Below the pieces are notes generated by a model that saw only the letters and a program-made list of their open reading frames with translations, was not told the origin of the DNA and did not search any database. The position numbers and the translations under genes were made by a program. Shown here piece by piece: positions 1-7,958 of a stretch of 51,732 bases of DNA (positions are counted from its first letter, which is position 1; each line of letters opens with the position of its first letter). Source of the DNA: Pseudonocardia hydrocarbonoxydans. Its GTDB lineage: Bacteria > Actinomycetota > Actinomycetes > Mycobacteriales > Pseudonocardiaceae. The stretch is from positions 1 to 51,732 of the forward strand of contig NZ_BJNG01000009.1 of NCBI RefSeq assembly GCF_006539565.1. Reading direction: 5' to 3'.

Positions 1-65
1 CCCTAGCGGCCCGGCCACCCGGAGGAGGGGCGGCGGGCGGGCCGCGCCGGTGGACGCCGCCCCCG

Positions 66-119
66 GTCCGGGACAGGATCCCGGCCGGTCCGGGACGGGC
101 GGCCCGTGCGCTCCGGGAC
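66..119. promoter_or_regulatory. Phased triple operator array upstream of the two-component operon
   Basis: Three 9-bp boxes lie just upstream of the first gene: a perfect GTCC-G-GGAC palindrome at 66-74, a second perfect copy at 88-96, and a one-mismatch copy CTCCGGGAC at 111-119. Start-to-start spacing is 22 and then 23 bp, about two helical turns, so all boxes face one side of the DNA. The last box ends 23 bases before the ATG at 143. The same arrangement with the same spacing occurs at 3445-3498. I infer binding sites for the NarL/LuxR-type regulator encoded at 2805-3437; this is inference from geometry only. Confidence 0.6.
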
Positions 120-142
120 GCCGGACGCCCACCCTCGACACC

Positions 143-619
143 ATGTCGGCGACGACCCGGCCGCCCGGCCGCACCAGCACCCCCGACCGGCGGCGCACGG
201 CCCTGCTGCGCTGCGGCTCCGTCGCCGCCGCGGTGGCGGGTCTCGGGTTCGGCGTGCCGGGCGTCGTCGGGGTCGGGTACCTCGCCGAGCACGGCGAGGT
301 CTGGCGGCTGTTCGGGCTGCCGACCTACGGTGAGGGCCCGTTCGACGCCGTGGGCCTGCCGGCGTCGGTCCCGCTGCTGGGGGCGTTCGTCGCCGTCTGC
401 GCGGCCGAGACCGGGCTGGCGGTGCTGCTGTGGCGGGGTCGCGGCCGGAGGCCTGCGCTGCTCCTGCTGCCCGTGGAGCTCGTGTTCTGGACCGGGTTCG
501 CACTGCCGTTCGGGCCGCCGCTCGGCCTGGCCCGCACGGCCGCGGTGCTGCTGGCCGGGCCGCGGCCGCGGCCCGGCCGACGGCACCGCGAGGGGGTTCC
601 CGGCTCCGCCACACTGTGA
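143..619 (+). CDS. Small integral membrane protein, first gene of the two-component operon
   Basis: 158-residue protein of unknown function with about four hydrophobic segments after a basic, proline-rich N-terminus of about 25 residues (first segment around residues 26-50). The ATG at 143 is preferred over an upstream in-frame ATG at 50 because the region upstream holds the operator array and reads as low-complexity sequence. Its TGA overlaps the GTG of the histidine kinase gene in a GTGA junction, so the two are translationally coupled. It may be an accessory or sensed membrane component of the kinase. No family recognised. Confidence 0.7.
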   Translation: MSATTRPPGRTSTPDRRRTALLRCGSVAAAVAGLGFGVPGVVGVGYLAEHGEVWRLFGLPTYGEGPFDAVGLPASVPLLGAFVAVCAAETGLAVLLWRGRGRRPALLLLPVELVFWTGFALPFGPPLGLARTAAVLLAGPRPRPGRRHREGVPGSATL

Positions 620-2808
620 CGGTGGCGCCGCCGACCGGGTCCGCCGCCGCGGGGCCGCGCGCGGGCCGGGCCGCGGCGGTGGCCGTCACGCTCGCCGTCG
701 CCCTCGTCCCGGCGGCCGGGTACGCGGGATGGTGGACGGTCACGCCGGGCGACTGCGCCGTGCTGACGCCGGCGGTCGGGGTCTGGCGCGCCGACGGCGT
801 GCACCCCGAGCTGCGGGGCCGGTGCGCCGCGCTGCGGCCCGGCGACACCGTCGTCGCCGTCGCCCCCGGTGGCTACACCGTGCGCCGCGACGGCACGCTG
901 CGCGCCGTCGCCGAGCCGGCCGTCCCGGGACGGTGGGGCGAGGCCCTCGCCGCCGGCTGGTCCGCACTGCTGTTCGTGCTGAGCCTCGCCGTGCTGGCCG
1001 GTTACGCGCTGGTGCGCGGCCGCGGACGGGACCCGGCCGCCGCCGCGCTGGCGGTGCTGGCCGCGGGCCTGCTCGGCAGCACGGTCGTCACCGTGCTGGG
1101 CCTGCCCGCCGCGGCGCTGGGGACGGGTGGGCAGTGGCTGTTCCTGTTCGCGGTGCAGGTCGTCTACACCGTGGCCTGGAGCGGGCTGGTGGCCTTCACC
1201 CTGCTGTTCCCGGCGCCGTCGCGACCGCGCCGGGGCACGCTCGCCGCGGTGTACGCCGTCCCGCTCGCCGTGCTGGCCGCGGCGGCCGCGCTGCTGCCCG
1301 GACCGGTGGGGTCCCCGGGCTGGGTCGGCGGGATGATCGTCGTCCAGTCGGCCCTGACGGTCGCGGCGCTGGCCACCGGCCTCGCGATCGGGACCCGGCG
1401 GTTCCGCCGCGCCGACCGCGACGGTGTGGCCGGGCGGCAGCTGCGCTGGATCGGCGCCGGCGGCTGGACGGCCTCCGCGCTGGTGCTCGCGGGCTGGTTC
1501 GTGCCGGCGCTGATCACCGGGGCGCCGCTGCTCCCGGCCTCCTGGCTGGGCCTGCCGGGCCTCGCGCTGGTGGTGGCGCTGGCCGTCGCGCTGCTGCGGT
1601 TGACGCTGTTCGACCTCGACGTCGTGCTGCGCCGCACGATGGTCTACGCCGCGTTGACCGTCGCCGTCGTCGCGCTCTACCTGGTCGTCGTCACCGTGTC
1701 CGCGGCCGGCCTCCCCGGGAGCGCGACCGGGCCGGTCGCGGTGGCCGGCGCGGTCGCGGTCGCGCTGCTGGTCAACCCGCTGCGGCTGCTGCTGCACCGC
1801 GCGGTCGGCCGGGCCTTCTACGGCGACCGCGACGACCCGGCCACCGCGCTGCGCCGCCTCGGCGGGCACCTCGCCGCGACCCCGGCGAACGTCCTGCCGG
1901 TGGCCGCCGCCGACGTGGTGGCGGCGCTGCGGGTCCCGTTCGCCAGGATCGAGGTGCTGCGCGGCGGTGGCGACCCGGTGCACGTCGCCGTCGCCGGCAC
2001 CGAGCCGGCCGGGGTGGCGTTGTGGTCCGAACCGCTGCGTCACGGCGGTGAGGTGGTCGGCGCGCTCGTCGTCGCGCCCCGGGAGGTGGGGGAGCGGCCG
2101 GGACCGGCCGACCGCGCCCTGCTCGCGGACCTCGCGGGCCGGCTCGCCCCGGCCGCGCGGGTGCTGGCGCTGGACATGGACCTGCAGCGCTCGCGGGAGC
2201 GGCTGGTGCTCGCCCGTGAGGAGGAGCGCCGCGCGCTGCGCCGGGCCCTGCACGACGAGATCGGCCCGTCGGTGGCGGCGCTGGGACTGCGGGCGGAGAC
2301 CGCCCGGCGCCTGCTCCGCGCGGGTGCGCCGGACGTGGACTCCGAGCTGGACCGGTTGCGCCGGGAGGCGACGGACGCGGCGGGCGTGCTGCGCCGGCTC
2401 GCCTACGACCTGCGCCCGCCCGCGCTCGACGAGCTGGGGCTGGCCGGGGCGATCCGGGAGCAGGCCCGGCGGCTCGAGCCGCTGGAGGTCGACGTCGGGA
2501 TCGACCCGGCCGACGGGCTGCCCGCGGCCGTCGAGGTGGCGGCGTACCGGATCGTCGTCGAGGCCATGACCAACGCGGCCCGGCACGGCGGGCGCCGCTG
2601 CCGCGTGCACGTGGCACGGGAGGGCGACGCGCTGGACGTCCGGGTCGACGACGACGGCCCCGGCTTCACCGACGGCTTCCGGGCCGGCGTCGGGATCACC
2701 TCGATCCGCGAGCGGGCCGGGGAGCTCGGCGGCCGGTGCACGCTCGACGCGGCCCCCGGCGGGGGCGCGCGGGTGGCCGTCACCGTGCCGCTGCGGGGGC
2801 CGTCGTGA
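616..2808 (+). CDS. Membrane sensor histidine kinase (NarL/DesK class)
   Basis: 730-residue two-component sensor kinase. The GTG at 616 overlaps the upstream stop. One N-terminal membrane segment is followed by an extracytoplasmic stretch of about 70 residues with a PDZ-like LRPGDTVVAV motif, then about eight more hydrophobic segments, a weak GAF-like region, and a HisKA_3 dimerisation domain with phospho-acceptor His546 in ALHDEIGPSVAALG. The HATPase domain shows the N-box EAMTNAARHGG near residue 650 and the DDDGPGF box near 678. It should phosphorylate the regulator encoded next, whose GTG overlaps its own TGA. The signal is unknown; the PDZ-like loop suggests a peptide or envelope signal (inference). 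Confidence 0.9.
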   Translation: MTVAPPTGSAAAGPRAGRAAAVAVTLAVALVPAAGYAGWWTVTPGDCAVLTPAVGVWRADGVHPELRGRCAALRPGDTVVAVAPGGYTVRRDGTLRAVAEPAVPGRWGEALAAGWSALLFVLSLAVLAGYALVRGRGRDPAAAALAVLAAGLLGSTVVTVLGLPAAALGTGGQWLFLFAVQVVYTVAWSGLVAFTLLFPAPSRPRRGTLAAVYAVPLAVLAAAAALLPGPVGSPGWVGGMIVVQSALTVAALATGLAIGTRRFRRADRDGVAGRQLRWIGAGGWTASALVLAGWFVPALITGAPLLPASWLGLPGLALVVALAVALLRLTLFDLDVVLRRTMVYAALTVAVVALYLVVVTVSAAGLPGSATGPVAVAGAVAVALLVNPLRLLLHRAVGRAFYGDRDDPATALRRLGGHLAATPANVLPVAAADVVAALRVPFARIEVLRGGGDPVHVAVAGTEPAGVALWSEPLRHGGEVVGALVVAPREVGERPGPADRALLADLAGRLAPAARVLALDMDLQRSRERLVLAREEERRALRRALHDEIGPSVAALGLRAETARRLLRAGAPDVDSELDRLRREATDAAGVLRRLAYDLRPPALDELGLAGAIREQARRLEPLEVDVGIDPADGLPAAVEVAAYRIVVEAMTNAARHGGRRCRVHVAREGDALDVRVDDDGPGFTDGFRAGVGITSIRERAGELGGRCTLDAAPGGGARVAVTVPLRGPS

Positions 2809-3437
2809 TCCGGGTGGTGCTCGTCGACGACCACCCGGTGTTCCGCGACGGGCTGGCCGGGCTGCTGGGCACCGCGCCCGACGTCGAGGTGGTCGGCACC
2901 GGTGGCGACGGCAGGGCCGCGGTCGAGCTGACCGGCCGGCTCCGCCCGGACGTCCTGGTGGTCGACCTGCACATGCCGGTGCTGGGCGGGATCGCGGCGA
3001 TCCGGCAGGTGCTGGCGGCCCGGCCGCGGCTCGGGGTGCTGGTGTTGACGATGGACGACGCCGACGCGCTGGTGGTCGACGCCGTGCGGGCGGGGGCGCG
3101 GGGCTACCTGCTCAAGGAGAGCGACCCGGACGCGGTGCTGCAGGCCGTCCGCGCCGTCGCGCGCGGCGAGGCGGTGTTCGGGCCGGCGCTGGCCGCGCGG
3201 CTGGCCACCTGGTTCGCCGTCGGCCGGGCCGAGCCGTTCGCCCAGCTCACGGCCCGCGAGCGGGAGGTGCTCGACCTCGTCGCCCGCGGCCTGGGCAACG
3301 CCGCGATCGCCGCCCGGCTGGGGATCGCCCCGAAGACCGTGCGCAACGTCGTGTCGACGGTGCTGGTCAAGCTGCACGCCGCGGACCGCGCCGGCGCGAT
3401 CGCCGCGGCCCGCGAGGCCGGTCTGGGGCGGGCCTGA
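2805..3437 (+). CDS. NarL/LuxR-family response regulator
   Basis: 210-residue response regulator cognate to the preceding kinase; its GTG overlaps the kinase stop. The receiver domain (about residues 1-120) has the acidic pair in VLVDDHP, the phospho-acceptor Asp54 in VVDLHMP, and the conserved Lys in GYLLKES. The C-terminal LuxR-type helix-turn-helix (about 148-200) contains LTAREREVLDLVARGL and a TVRNVVSTVLVKL recognition helix. It probably activates its own operon and the downstream membrane genes through the GTCCGGGAC arrays at 66-119 and 3445-3498 (inference). Length and architecture are standard. Confidence 0.93.
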   Translation: MIRVVLVDDHPVFRDGLAGLLGTAPDVEVVGTGGDGRAAVELTGRLRPDVLVVDLHMPVLGGIAAIRQVLAARPRLGVLVLTMDDADALVVDAVRAGARGYLLKESDPDAVLQAVRAVARGEAVFGPALAARLATWFAVGRAEPFAQLTAREREVLDLVARGLGNAAIAARLGIAPKTVRNVVSTVLVKLHAADRAGAIAAAREAGLGRA

Positions 3438-3444
3438 CGCCGGC

Positions 3445-3498
3445 GCCCGGGACCGCTTCCCGCCCGGTCCGGGACGCCCGACCCGAGACGGCCGGGAC
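3445..3498. promoter_or_regulatory. Second copy of the phased triple operator array
   Basis: Boxes GCCCGGGAC (3445-3453), GTCCGGGAC (3467-3475, perfect palindrome) and GGCCGGGAC (3490-3498), spaced 22 and 23 bp as at 66-119. The last box ends 22 bases before the ATG at 3521, against 23 bases in the first array. Matching sequence, spacing and distance to the start codon make chance unlikely and imply that the membrane genes after 3521 have their own promoter controlled by the same regulator. Confidence 0.6.
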
Positions 3499-3520
3499 GG
3501 TCCGGCCGCATCCTCGTGCG

Positions 3521-4071
3521 ATGACCGAGACGAGAAGTGCCCCGCGGGCGGCGGGGCCGACGGCGGCCGGCGGCACGGCGTGCGCGTCCGGCGCGATCCT
3601 GTACCTGGTGTCGTTGCCCGCGCAGGTGGCGGACCCGGGCGCGGCGTGGCCGCTGCTGCTGGCCGGTGCCGGGTCGGTGCTGCTGGCCGCGGGGCCGGTG
3701 GCCCTCGACCGTTCCGGGGCCGCCGGGGCGGGTGTCGCCGCGCGGGCGGGCCTCGCGGTGGCGTCGCTGGGCTGGCTGGTGACCGCGGTGGCGAACGTCG
3801 TGGCCGGGACCGTCCGCAGCGACCCGGTCGCGGTGTACGTGGTGGGCACGGCGCTGCTGTTCGTCGGCATGCTCGCCGCCGGGGTCGCGGTGCTGCGGGC
3901 CCGGCGCTGGTCGGGATGGCGGCGCGCGACCCCCTGCTCTGCGCGCTGTGGCTGCTCGCGGTCGGGTGGCTCTTCGGTGACGACGGCCCGTCCGGTGCGC
4001 TCGCCCTCGGCAGCTGGCTGCTCACCTGGGCCGTGCTCGGCGTGGCACTGGCCACCGGGAGGCGGAGGTGA
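3521..4071 (+). pseudogene. Membrane protein gene split by an apparent 1-base frameshift
   Basis: From the ATG at 3521 the frame encodes a hydrophobic protein with about four membrane segments as far as WSGWRRATP (near 3934). After that the same frame turns arginine-rich, while the frame one base away continues naturally as LLCALWLLAVGWLFGDDG and a last membrane helix to a TGA at 4069-4071. The switch lies at a run of five C (3930-3934); a sixth C would join the halves into one protein of about 183 residues. It is either a true frameshift or a sequencing error. The stop overlaps the GTG of the next gene. Unknown function; an operon partner of the two-component system by context. Confidence 0.7.
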
Positions 4072-4706
4072 ACCGGCCGGCGGGCGGGGTCGCGATCCCG
4101 CGCCCGGCCGCGCCCCGAGCCCCGGCCCGCCGGGGTGTCGCGTACGTCGTCGCCGGCGGTGTCGCCGGGCTGGCCTGGGCCGCGGGGCTGCGCGGGTTCA
4201 TGGTCGAGGTCGCGGGCGCCGAGACCACCGTCGGCTGGCTCGCGACGTTCGGGGGGATCCTGCTCCCCGGTGCGGTCACCGGCGCGCTGCTGGGCCGCGC
4301 CGAGCACCTGCGCCGGTCGGGCGACGACCGGTTCCGGCGCCTGCTGGCCGCGGCGCCGCTGGCCTTCGTCGTCGCCAACCCCTACGCGTTCGTCACGGTC
4401 GTCACCGAGGGCGGCATCGGCGGCGCCGCGCTCGCCGTCCCGCTGTTCGGGATCGCGGGTGGGTACGCCCTGGCCGGGCGCGGGCGCAGGGCGGGCCGCG
4501 TCGCCGCGGGCGTCGTCGCGTCGATCGGGATCCTGGGATGGGCGGCCGGCGCGGCCGTCATCGGCGACCGGGTCCCGCACCTGGCGCCCGGCACCCCGCG
4601 CGGGGCCTGGGTCGCGGTGCTCTACACGGCGTCGATGGCGGTGCTGGCGATGGCGTGCGCGATCCCGCACCGGGCCGCGGACGGGCCGGGCGCCGGCACC
4701 ACCTGA
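4068..4706 (+). CDS. Conserved membrane protein, unknown function
   Basis: 212-residue protein with about six hydrophobic segments (roughly 23-43, 54-74, 90-108, 112-130, 140-163 and 180-200) and short charged loops such as GRAEHLRRSGDDRFRR. The GTG at 4068 overlaps the TGA of the frameshifted gene, so it is coupled to that gene and is the last member of the operon before a strong hairpin. No family recognised; a target or modulator of the adjacent two-component system by context. Confidence 0.75.
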   Translation: MNRPAGGVAIPRPAAPRAPARRGVAYVVAGGVAGLAWAAGLRGFMVEVAGAETTVGWLATFGGILLPGAVTGALLGRAEHLRRSGDDRFRRLLAAAPLAFVVANPYAFVTVVTEGGIGGAALAVPLFGIAGGYALAGRGRRAGRVAAGVVASIGILGWAAGAAVIGDRVPHLAPGTPRGAWVAVLYTASMAVLAMACAIPHRAADGPGAGTT

Positions 4707-4719
4707 CCCCCCGACGCGA

Positions 4720-4758
4720 ACGGCCCGCCCACCCGGACAGGTCGGGTGGGCGGGCCGT
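4720..4758. terminator. Bidirectional hairpin between convergent genes
   Basis: Perfect 15-bp inverted repeat (arms 4720-4734 and 4744-4758, arm sequence ACGGCCCGCCCACCC) with a 9-base loop, lying between the end of the membrane-protein operon (4706) and the end of boxB (4774). There is no clear T tract, as is common in GC-rich actinobacteria. It could serve both strands. Confidence 0.75.
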
Positions 4759-4773
4759 CCGTGCGGGCCGGGA

Positions 4774-6186
4774 TCAGGGGAAGTGCACGTACTCGTACTC
4801 GAAGGGCTTGTCGTTGATGCCGTTGCTCGGCGGGGCGATCCAGCCGGCGATCTTGCCGGGCTCGTAGACCGGGCGCATCAGCGACTGGACGTGCACCTTG
4901 TCGGCCTCGCTGGGCAGCCACCGGTCCTTGCCGGCCTCCCACACGTCGGGCCCGACGACGTCGCCCTTCGGGGTGACGTGGTGCCCGGAGAACAGCCCGA
5001 CCTCGCGGTTGAAGCCGACGTGGGGCAGCGAGAGGCGGCGGTCGATCCCGGCCTTCTCCAGCACCCGGTTCCAGCGCTTCATGCCGGTGGCGCAGTCCTG
5101 GACGTACTCGTTGCGCAGGTCGTGGTTGAGCGCGACCAGCGCCGAGACCTCCTCGGTGGTGACGACGCCGTCGCGCACCAGGTCGACGTGGGAGGAGTCC
5201 TCGGTGAGCTGGTGGTCGTCCTTGCGGCGCTCCTCCTGCCAGCGGCCCTTGAGCCCGGCGGTGAAGTAGTTCGCCGCGTTCGTCGACTTCTCCGACCCGA
5301 ACAGGTCCAGGCTGACCGAGTAGTGGAAGTTGACGTACTTCTGGATGACGTCGAGCGAGATGCCGCCGTGGGGGGACACGTCGTCGGTGTCGTGCTCGCG
5401 CATGAGCTCGGCGGTGCGGGTGACGACGCGGTCGATGCCGGTGGTGCCCACGAACATGTGGTGGGCCTCCTCCTTGAGCATGAACTCGCACGTGCGGCTC
5501 AGCGGGTCGAACGCCGACTCCTTCAGCGTGCCGAGCTGGTACTTGCCGTCCCGGTCGGTGAAGTAGGTGAACATGAAGAAGCTCAGCCAGTCGGGGGTCT
5601 CCTCGTTGAACGCGCCGAGGATCCGCGGGCTGTCGAGGTCGCCGGAGTTGCGCTGCAGCAACGCCTCGGCCTCCTCGCGCCCGTTGCGGCCGAAGTAGGC
5701 GTGCAGCAGGTAGACCATCGCCCAGAGGTGGCGGCCCTCCTCGACGTTGACCTGGAACAGGTTGCGCAGGTCGTAGAGCGACGGGGCGGTCTCGCCCAGG
5801 CGGCGCTGCTGCTCGACCGACGCGGGCTCGGTGTCGCCCTGGATGACGATCAGGCGCTGCAGGTCGGCGCGGTACTCCCCGGGCACCTGCTGCCAGACCG
5901 GCTGGCCCTTCTGCTCACCGAAGGCGATCTTGCGGTCGGCGTTGTGCTCGGAGAGGAACACGCCCCACCGGTACTCCTCCATCGCGACGTGGCCGAACGA
6001 CGCCCAGCCCTCGCGGCCGACGTCGACGGCGGTGCGCAGGTAGACGTCCTCGGTGGGGACGGCCGGGCCCATCGTCTTCCACCAGTTGATGAAGTTGGGC
6101 TGCCAGGACTCCAGCGCGCGCTGCAGCTTGCGGTCGCCGGCGAGGTCGACGTTGTTGGGGATCTTCTCGGAGTAGTCGATGCTCAT
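4774..6186 (-). CDS. boxB: Benzoyl-CoA 2,3-epoxidase, oxygenase component BoxB
   Basis: 470-residue diiron oxygenase that converts benzoyl-CoA to 2,3-epoxybenzoyl-CoA with O2 and electrons from a reductase (BoxA). Characteristic BoxB sequence runs throughout: IPNNVDLAGDRKLQRALESW near the N-terminus, WPNFINWW-like and EEYRWGVFLSE segments, and two E-x-x-H metal motifs in VEEGRHLWAM and KEEAHHMFVG. Length matches the family (about 473). The ATG at 6186 follows the boxC stop (6189) by two bases, so boxC and boxB form one transcript. No boxA is visible in the window, so the reductase must be elsewhere. The 3' end is closed by the hairpin at 4720-4758. Confidence 0.95.
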   Translation of the reverse strand: MSIDYSEKIPNNVDLAGDRKLQRALESWQPNFINWWKTMGPAVPTEDVYLRTAVDVGREGWASFGHVAMEEYRWGVFLSEHNADRKIAFGEQKGQPVWQQVPGEYRADLQRLIVIQGDTEPASVEQQRRLGETAPSLYDLRNLFQVNVEEGRHLWAMVYLLHAYFGRNGREEAEALLQRNSGDLDSPRILGAFNEETPDWLSFFMFTYFTDRDGKYQLGTLKESAFDPLSRTCEFMLKEEAHHMFVGTTGIDRVVTRTAELMREHDTDDVSPHGGISLDVIQKYVNFHYSVSLDLFGSEKSTNAANYFTAGLKGRWQEERRKDDHQLTEDSSHVDLVRDGVVTTEEVSALVALNHDLRNEYVQDCATGMKRWNRVLEKAGIDRRLSLPHVGFNREVGLFSGHHVTPKGDVVGPDVWEAGKDRWLPSEADKVHVQSLMRPVYEPGKIAGWIAPPSNGINDKPFEYEYVHFP

Positions 6187-6188
6187 GG

Positions 6189-7886
6189 CTAGACCCGCTT
6201 CCTGTCGAAATCGGCCTTGCGTCCCGTGCCGTACTTGCGCAACGCACCGTCCGGACCGGACGCGTTGGGTCGAACGAAGATCCAGTTCTGCCAGGCGGTG
6301 AGCCGGCTGAAGATGCGGCTCTCCATCGTCTCCGGGCCGACGAACCGGTGGTTGGCCTCCATGCCGGTGAGCGCGTCGGGGGACAGGGAGGCCCGCTCCT
6401 CGAGCATGATCCGGACCTCGTCGTCCCAGTCGATGTCGTCGGGGGCGTCGGTGACCAGCCCCAGCTCCATCGCCTCGACGGCGTCGATGCGGCGGCCGGT
6501 CTCCTGGCGCAGCTTCGCGACGGCGTCGTCGTCGCCGTAGAACCGGCTGCCCAGCCGGGACAGCCCGTTGGACATCGGGAAGGTCCCGAAGTTCGACGCC
6601 GAGAGCACCAGCTGCGCGGGCTCGCCCTCCTCGTCGGCCTCCTCCATGAAGCCGTCGAGCATGTACTGCCGGTCGCACGCCAGTGCCAGCTCCAGCAGCG
6701 CGCCCGCGAAGCAGGAGCCCGGCTCGATCAGCGCGATCAGGGAGCGCGAGGTGACGTCGAGCCGCTTGAGCACGCGCTTGAAGTAGTGCCGGATCTCGTT
6801 GACCAGCCAGTCCGAACCCGAGAACTGCTCGATGACGCGCTCGAAGGCCAGCGCGTCCTCGACGTCGCCCTTCGTGCGGACGATCCAGGTGCCCAGCTCG
6901 AGCTCGTTGGCGCGCAGCCGCAGGATCAGGTCGTCGAGCTCGCGGGTCATGGCCAGCGGCCAGAACTCCGCGCCCAGCTCGTGGACGCGCTCGACGGTGT
7001 CCGGGACGTCGCCCTCCGGACCGTGCACGGTGATGTTCACCAGGCCCGCGTCCCGGTCGAACTCGGCGGTGACGTGGCGGTAGCGGATCCCGTCGGCGTC
7101 CTCCTCGCGCTGCAGCGGCGGCAGCGTGACGCCGGTGGCGTCGGCGGGGCGGGTGGAGCGGGCCGCGGCGGCGGCGGCGCGCTCGGCCACCGTCTCGTCC
7201 CAGGCCCGCTTGGGGATCACCTCGTCGACGAGCTTCCACTCGACGGCCTGCTTGCCCCGGGCGCCCTCGGACTTGGTGGCGAACACGTCGGCGCGGTCCT
7301 TGCGCACCTTCCGCTTGTCGATCACGCGGGTGAGCCCGCCGGTGCCGGGCAGCACGCCCAGCAGCGGGACCTCGGGCAGCGACACCGCGGAGGAGTTGTC
7401 GTCGATGAGCAGGATCTGCTCGCAGGCCAGCGCCATCTCGTACCCGCCGCCCGCCGCGGTGCCGTTGACGGCCGCGATCCAGGTCTGGCCCGAGTTCGCC
7501 GTGGCGTCCTCGATGCCGTTGCGGGTCTCGTTGGTGAACTTGCAGAAGTTCACCTTCCACGGGTGGCTCGACTGCGCGAGCATCCGGATGTTGGCGCCGG
7601 CGCAGAAGTTGCGGTCCTTCGCGCTGGTGAGCACCACGGCCCTGACGCCGGGGTGCTCGAAGCGCAGCCGCTGCGTGGCGTCGTAGAGCTCGATGTCGAC
7701 GCCCAGGTCGTAGCTGTTCATCTTCAGCTCGTAGCCCGGGACGATCCCCGCGGTCTCGTCGATGTCGAGGCGGAGATAGGCGACCTCGCCCTGCACGTCG
7801 AGCTTCCAGTGGCGGTAGGTCGACGGTTCCGCGTCGAACGAGACCTGCGGGACCTCGACCTGGTCAGGGTCGGCCGTGGTGGACAT
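6189..7886 (-). CDS. boxC: 2,3-epoxybenzoyl-CoA dihydrolase BoxC
   Basis: 565-residue crotonase-superfamily enzyme that opens the epoxide ring made by BoxB, releasing formate and 3,4-dehydroadipyl-CoA semialdehyde. Two crotonase-like halves are visible; the first contains FCAGANIRML, AAVNGTAAGGGYEMALACE and SLPEVPLLGVLPGTGGL (oxyanion-hole region). The second contains LIALIEPGSCFAGALLELALACDR. Length is typical of BoxC. The ATG at 7886 is only 9 bases from a predicted -10 element, so the mRNA is probably leaderless. It is the first gene of boxCB. The next enzyme, the semialdehyde dehydrogenase BoxD, is not in the window. Confidence 0.95.
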   Translation of the reverse strand: MSTTADPDQVEVPQVSFDAEPSTYRHWKLDVQGEVAYLRLDIDETAGIVPGYELKMNSYDLGVDIELYDATQRLRFEHPGVRAVVLTSAKDRNFCAGANIRMLAQSSHPWKVNFCKFTNETRNGIEDATANSGQTWIAAVNGTAAGGGYEMALACEQILLIDDNSSAVSLPEVPLLGVLPGTGGLTRVIDKRKVRKDRADVFATKSEGARGKQAVEWKLVDEVIPKRAWDETVAERAAAAAARSTRPADATGVTLPPLQREEDADGIRYRHVTAEFDRDAGLVNITVHGPEGDVPDTVERVHELGAEFWPLAMTRELDDLILRLRANELELGTWIVRTKGDVEDALAFERVIEQFSGSDWLVNEIRHYFKRVLKRLDVTSRSLIALIEPGSCFAGALLELALACDRQYMLDGFMEEADEEGEPAQLVLSASNFGTFPMSNGLSRLGSRFYGDDDAVAKLRQETGRRIDAVEAMELGLVTDAPDDIDWDDEVRIMLEERASLSPDALTGMEANHRFVGPETMESRIFSRLTAWQNWIFVRPNASGPDGALRKYGTGRKADFDRKRV

Positions 7887-7894
7887 GCCCTAAT

Positions 7895-7934
7895 ACTCTA
7901 CGCAGTCGACGCTGTCCGTCAAGGTTCTGTAGAA
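7895..7934 (-). promoter_or_regulatory. boxC promoter with conserved upstream box
   Basis: On the minus strand: TTGACG (7922-7917), 16-base spacer, TAGAGT (7900-7895), then the ATG at 7886, which predicts transcription starting at or within about two bases of the start codon. Directly upstream of the -35 lies TTCTACAGAACC (7934-7923), nearly identical to the box at the ligase promoter (9583-9623). The upstream box is a candidate site for a benzoate-responsive regulator (inference). Confidence 0.65.
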
Positions 7935-7958
7935 GATCCGTGTCGGCGGACCCCGCGC

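Noticed and set aside
3..848. 281-residue minus-strand open frame at the left edge
   Set aside because: Low-complexity Arg/Pro/Ala translation opposite the first membrane protein and kinase start; no motif.
325..2610. Very long minus-strand open frame antisense to the histidine kinase gene
   Set aside because: Arginine-, proline- and glycine-rich with no domain signal; a product of extreme GC content opposite a well-supported kinase gene.
3916..4071. Independent small gene starting at the ATG at 3916
   Set aside because: It would be a 51-residue fragment beginning in the middle of a continuous membrane protein pattern; a one-base frameshift explains the sequence better.
4135..6192. Long plus-strand open frame across the boxB region
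   Set aside because: Antisense to boxB, whose motifs and length are unambiguous; the translation has no family features.
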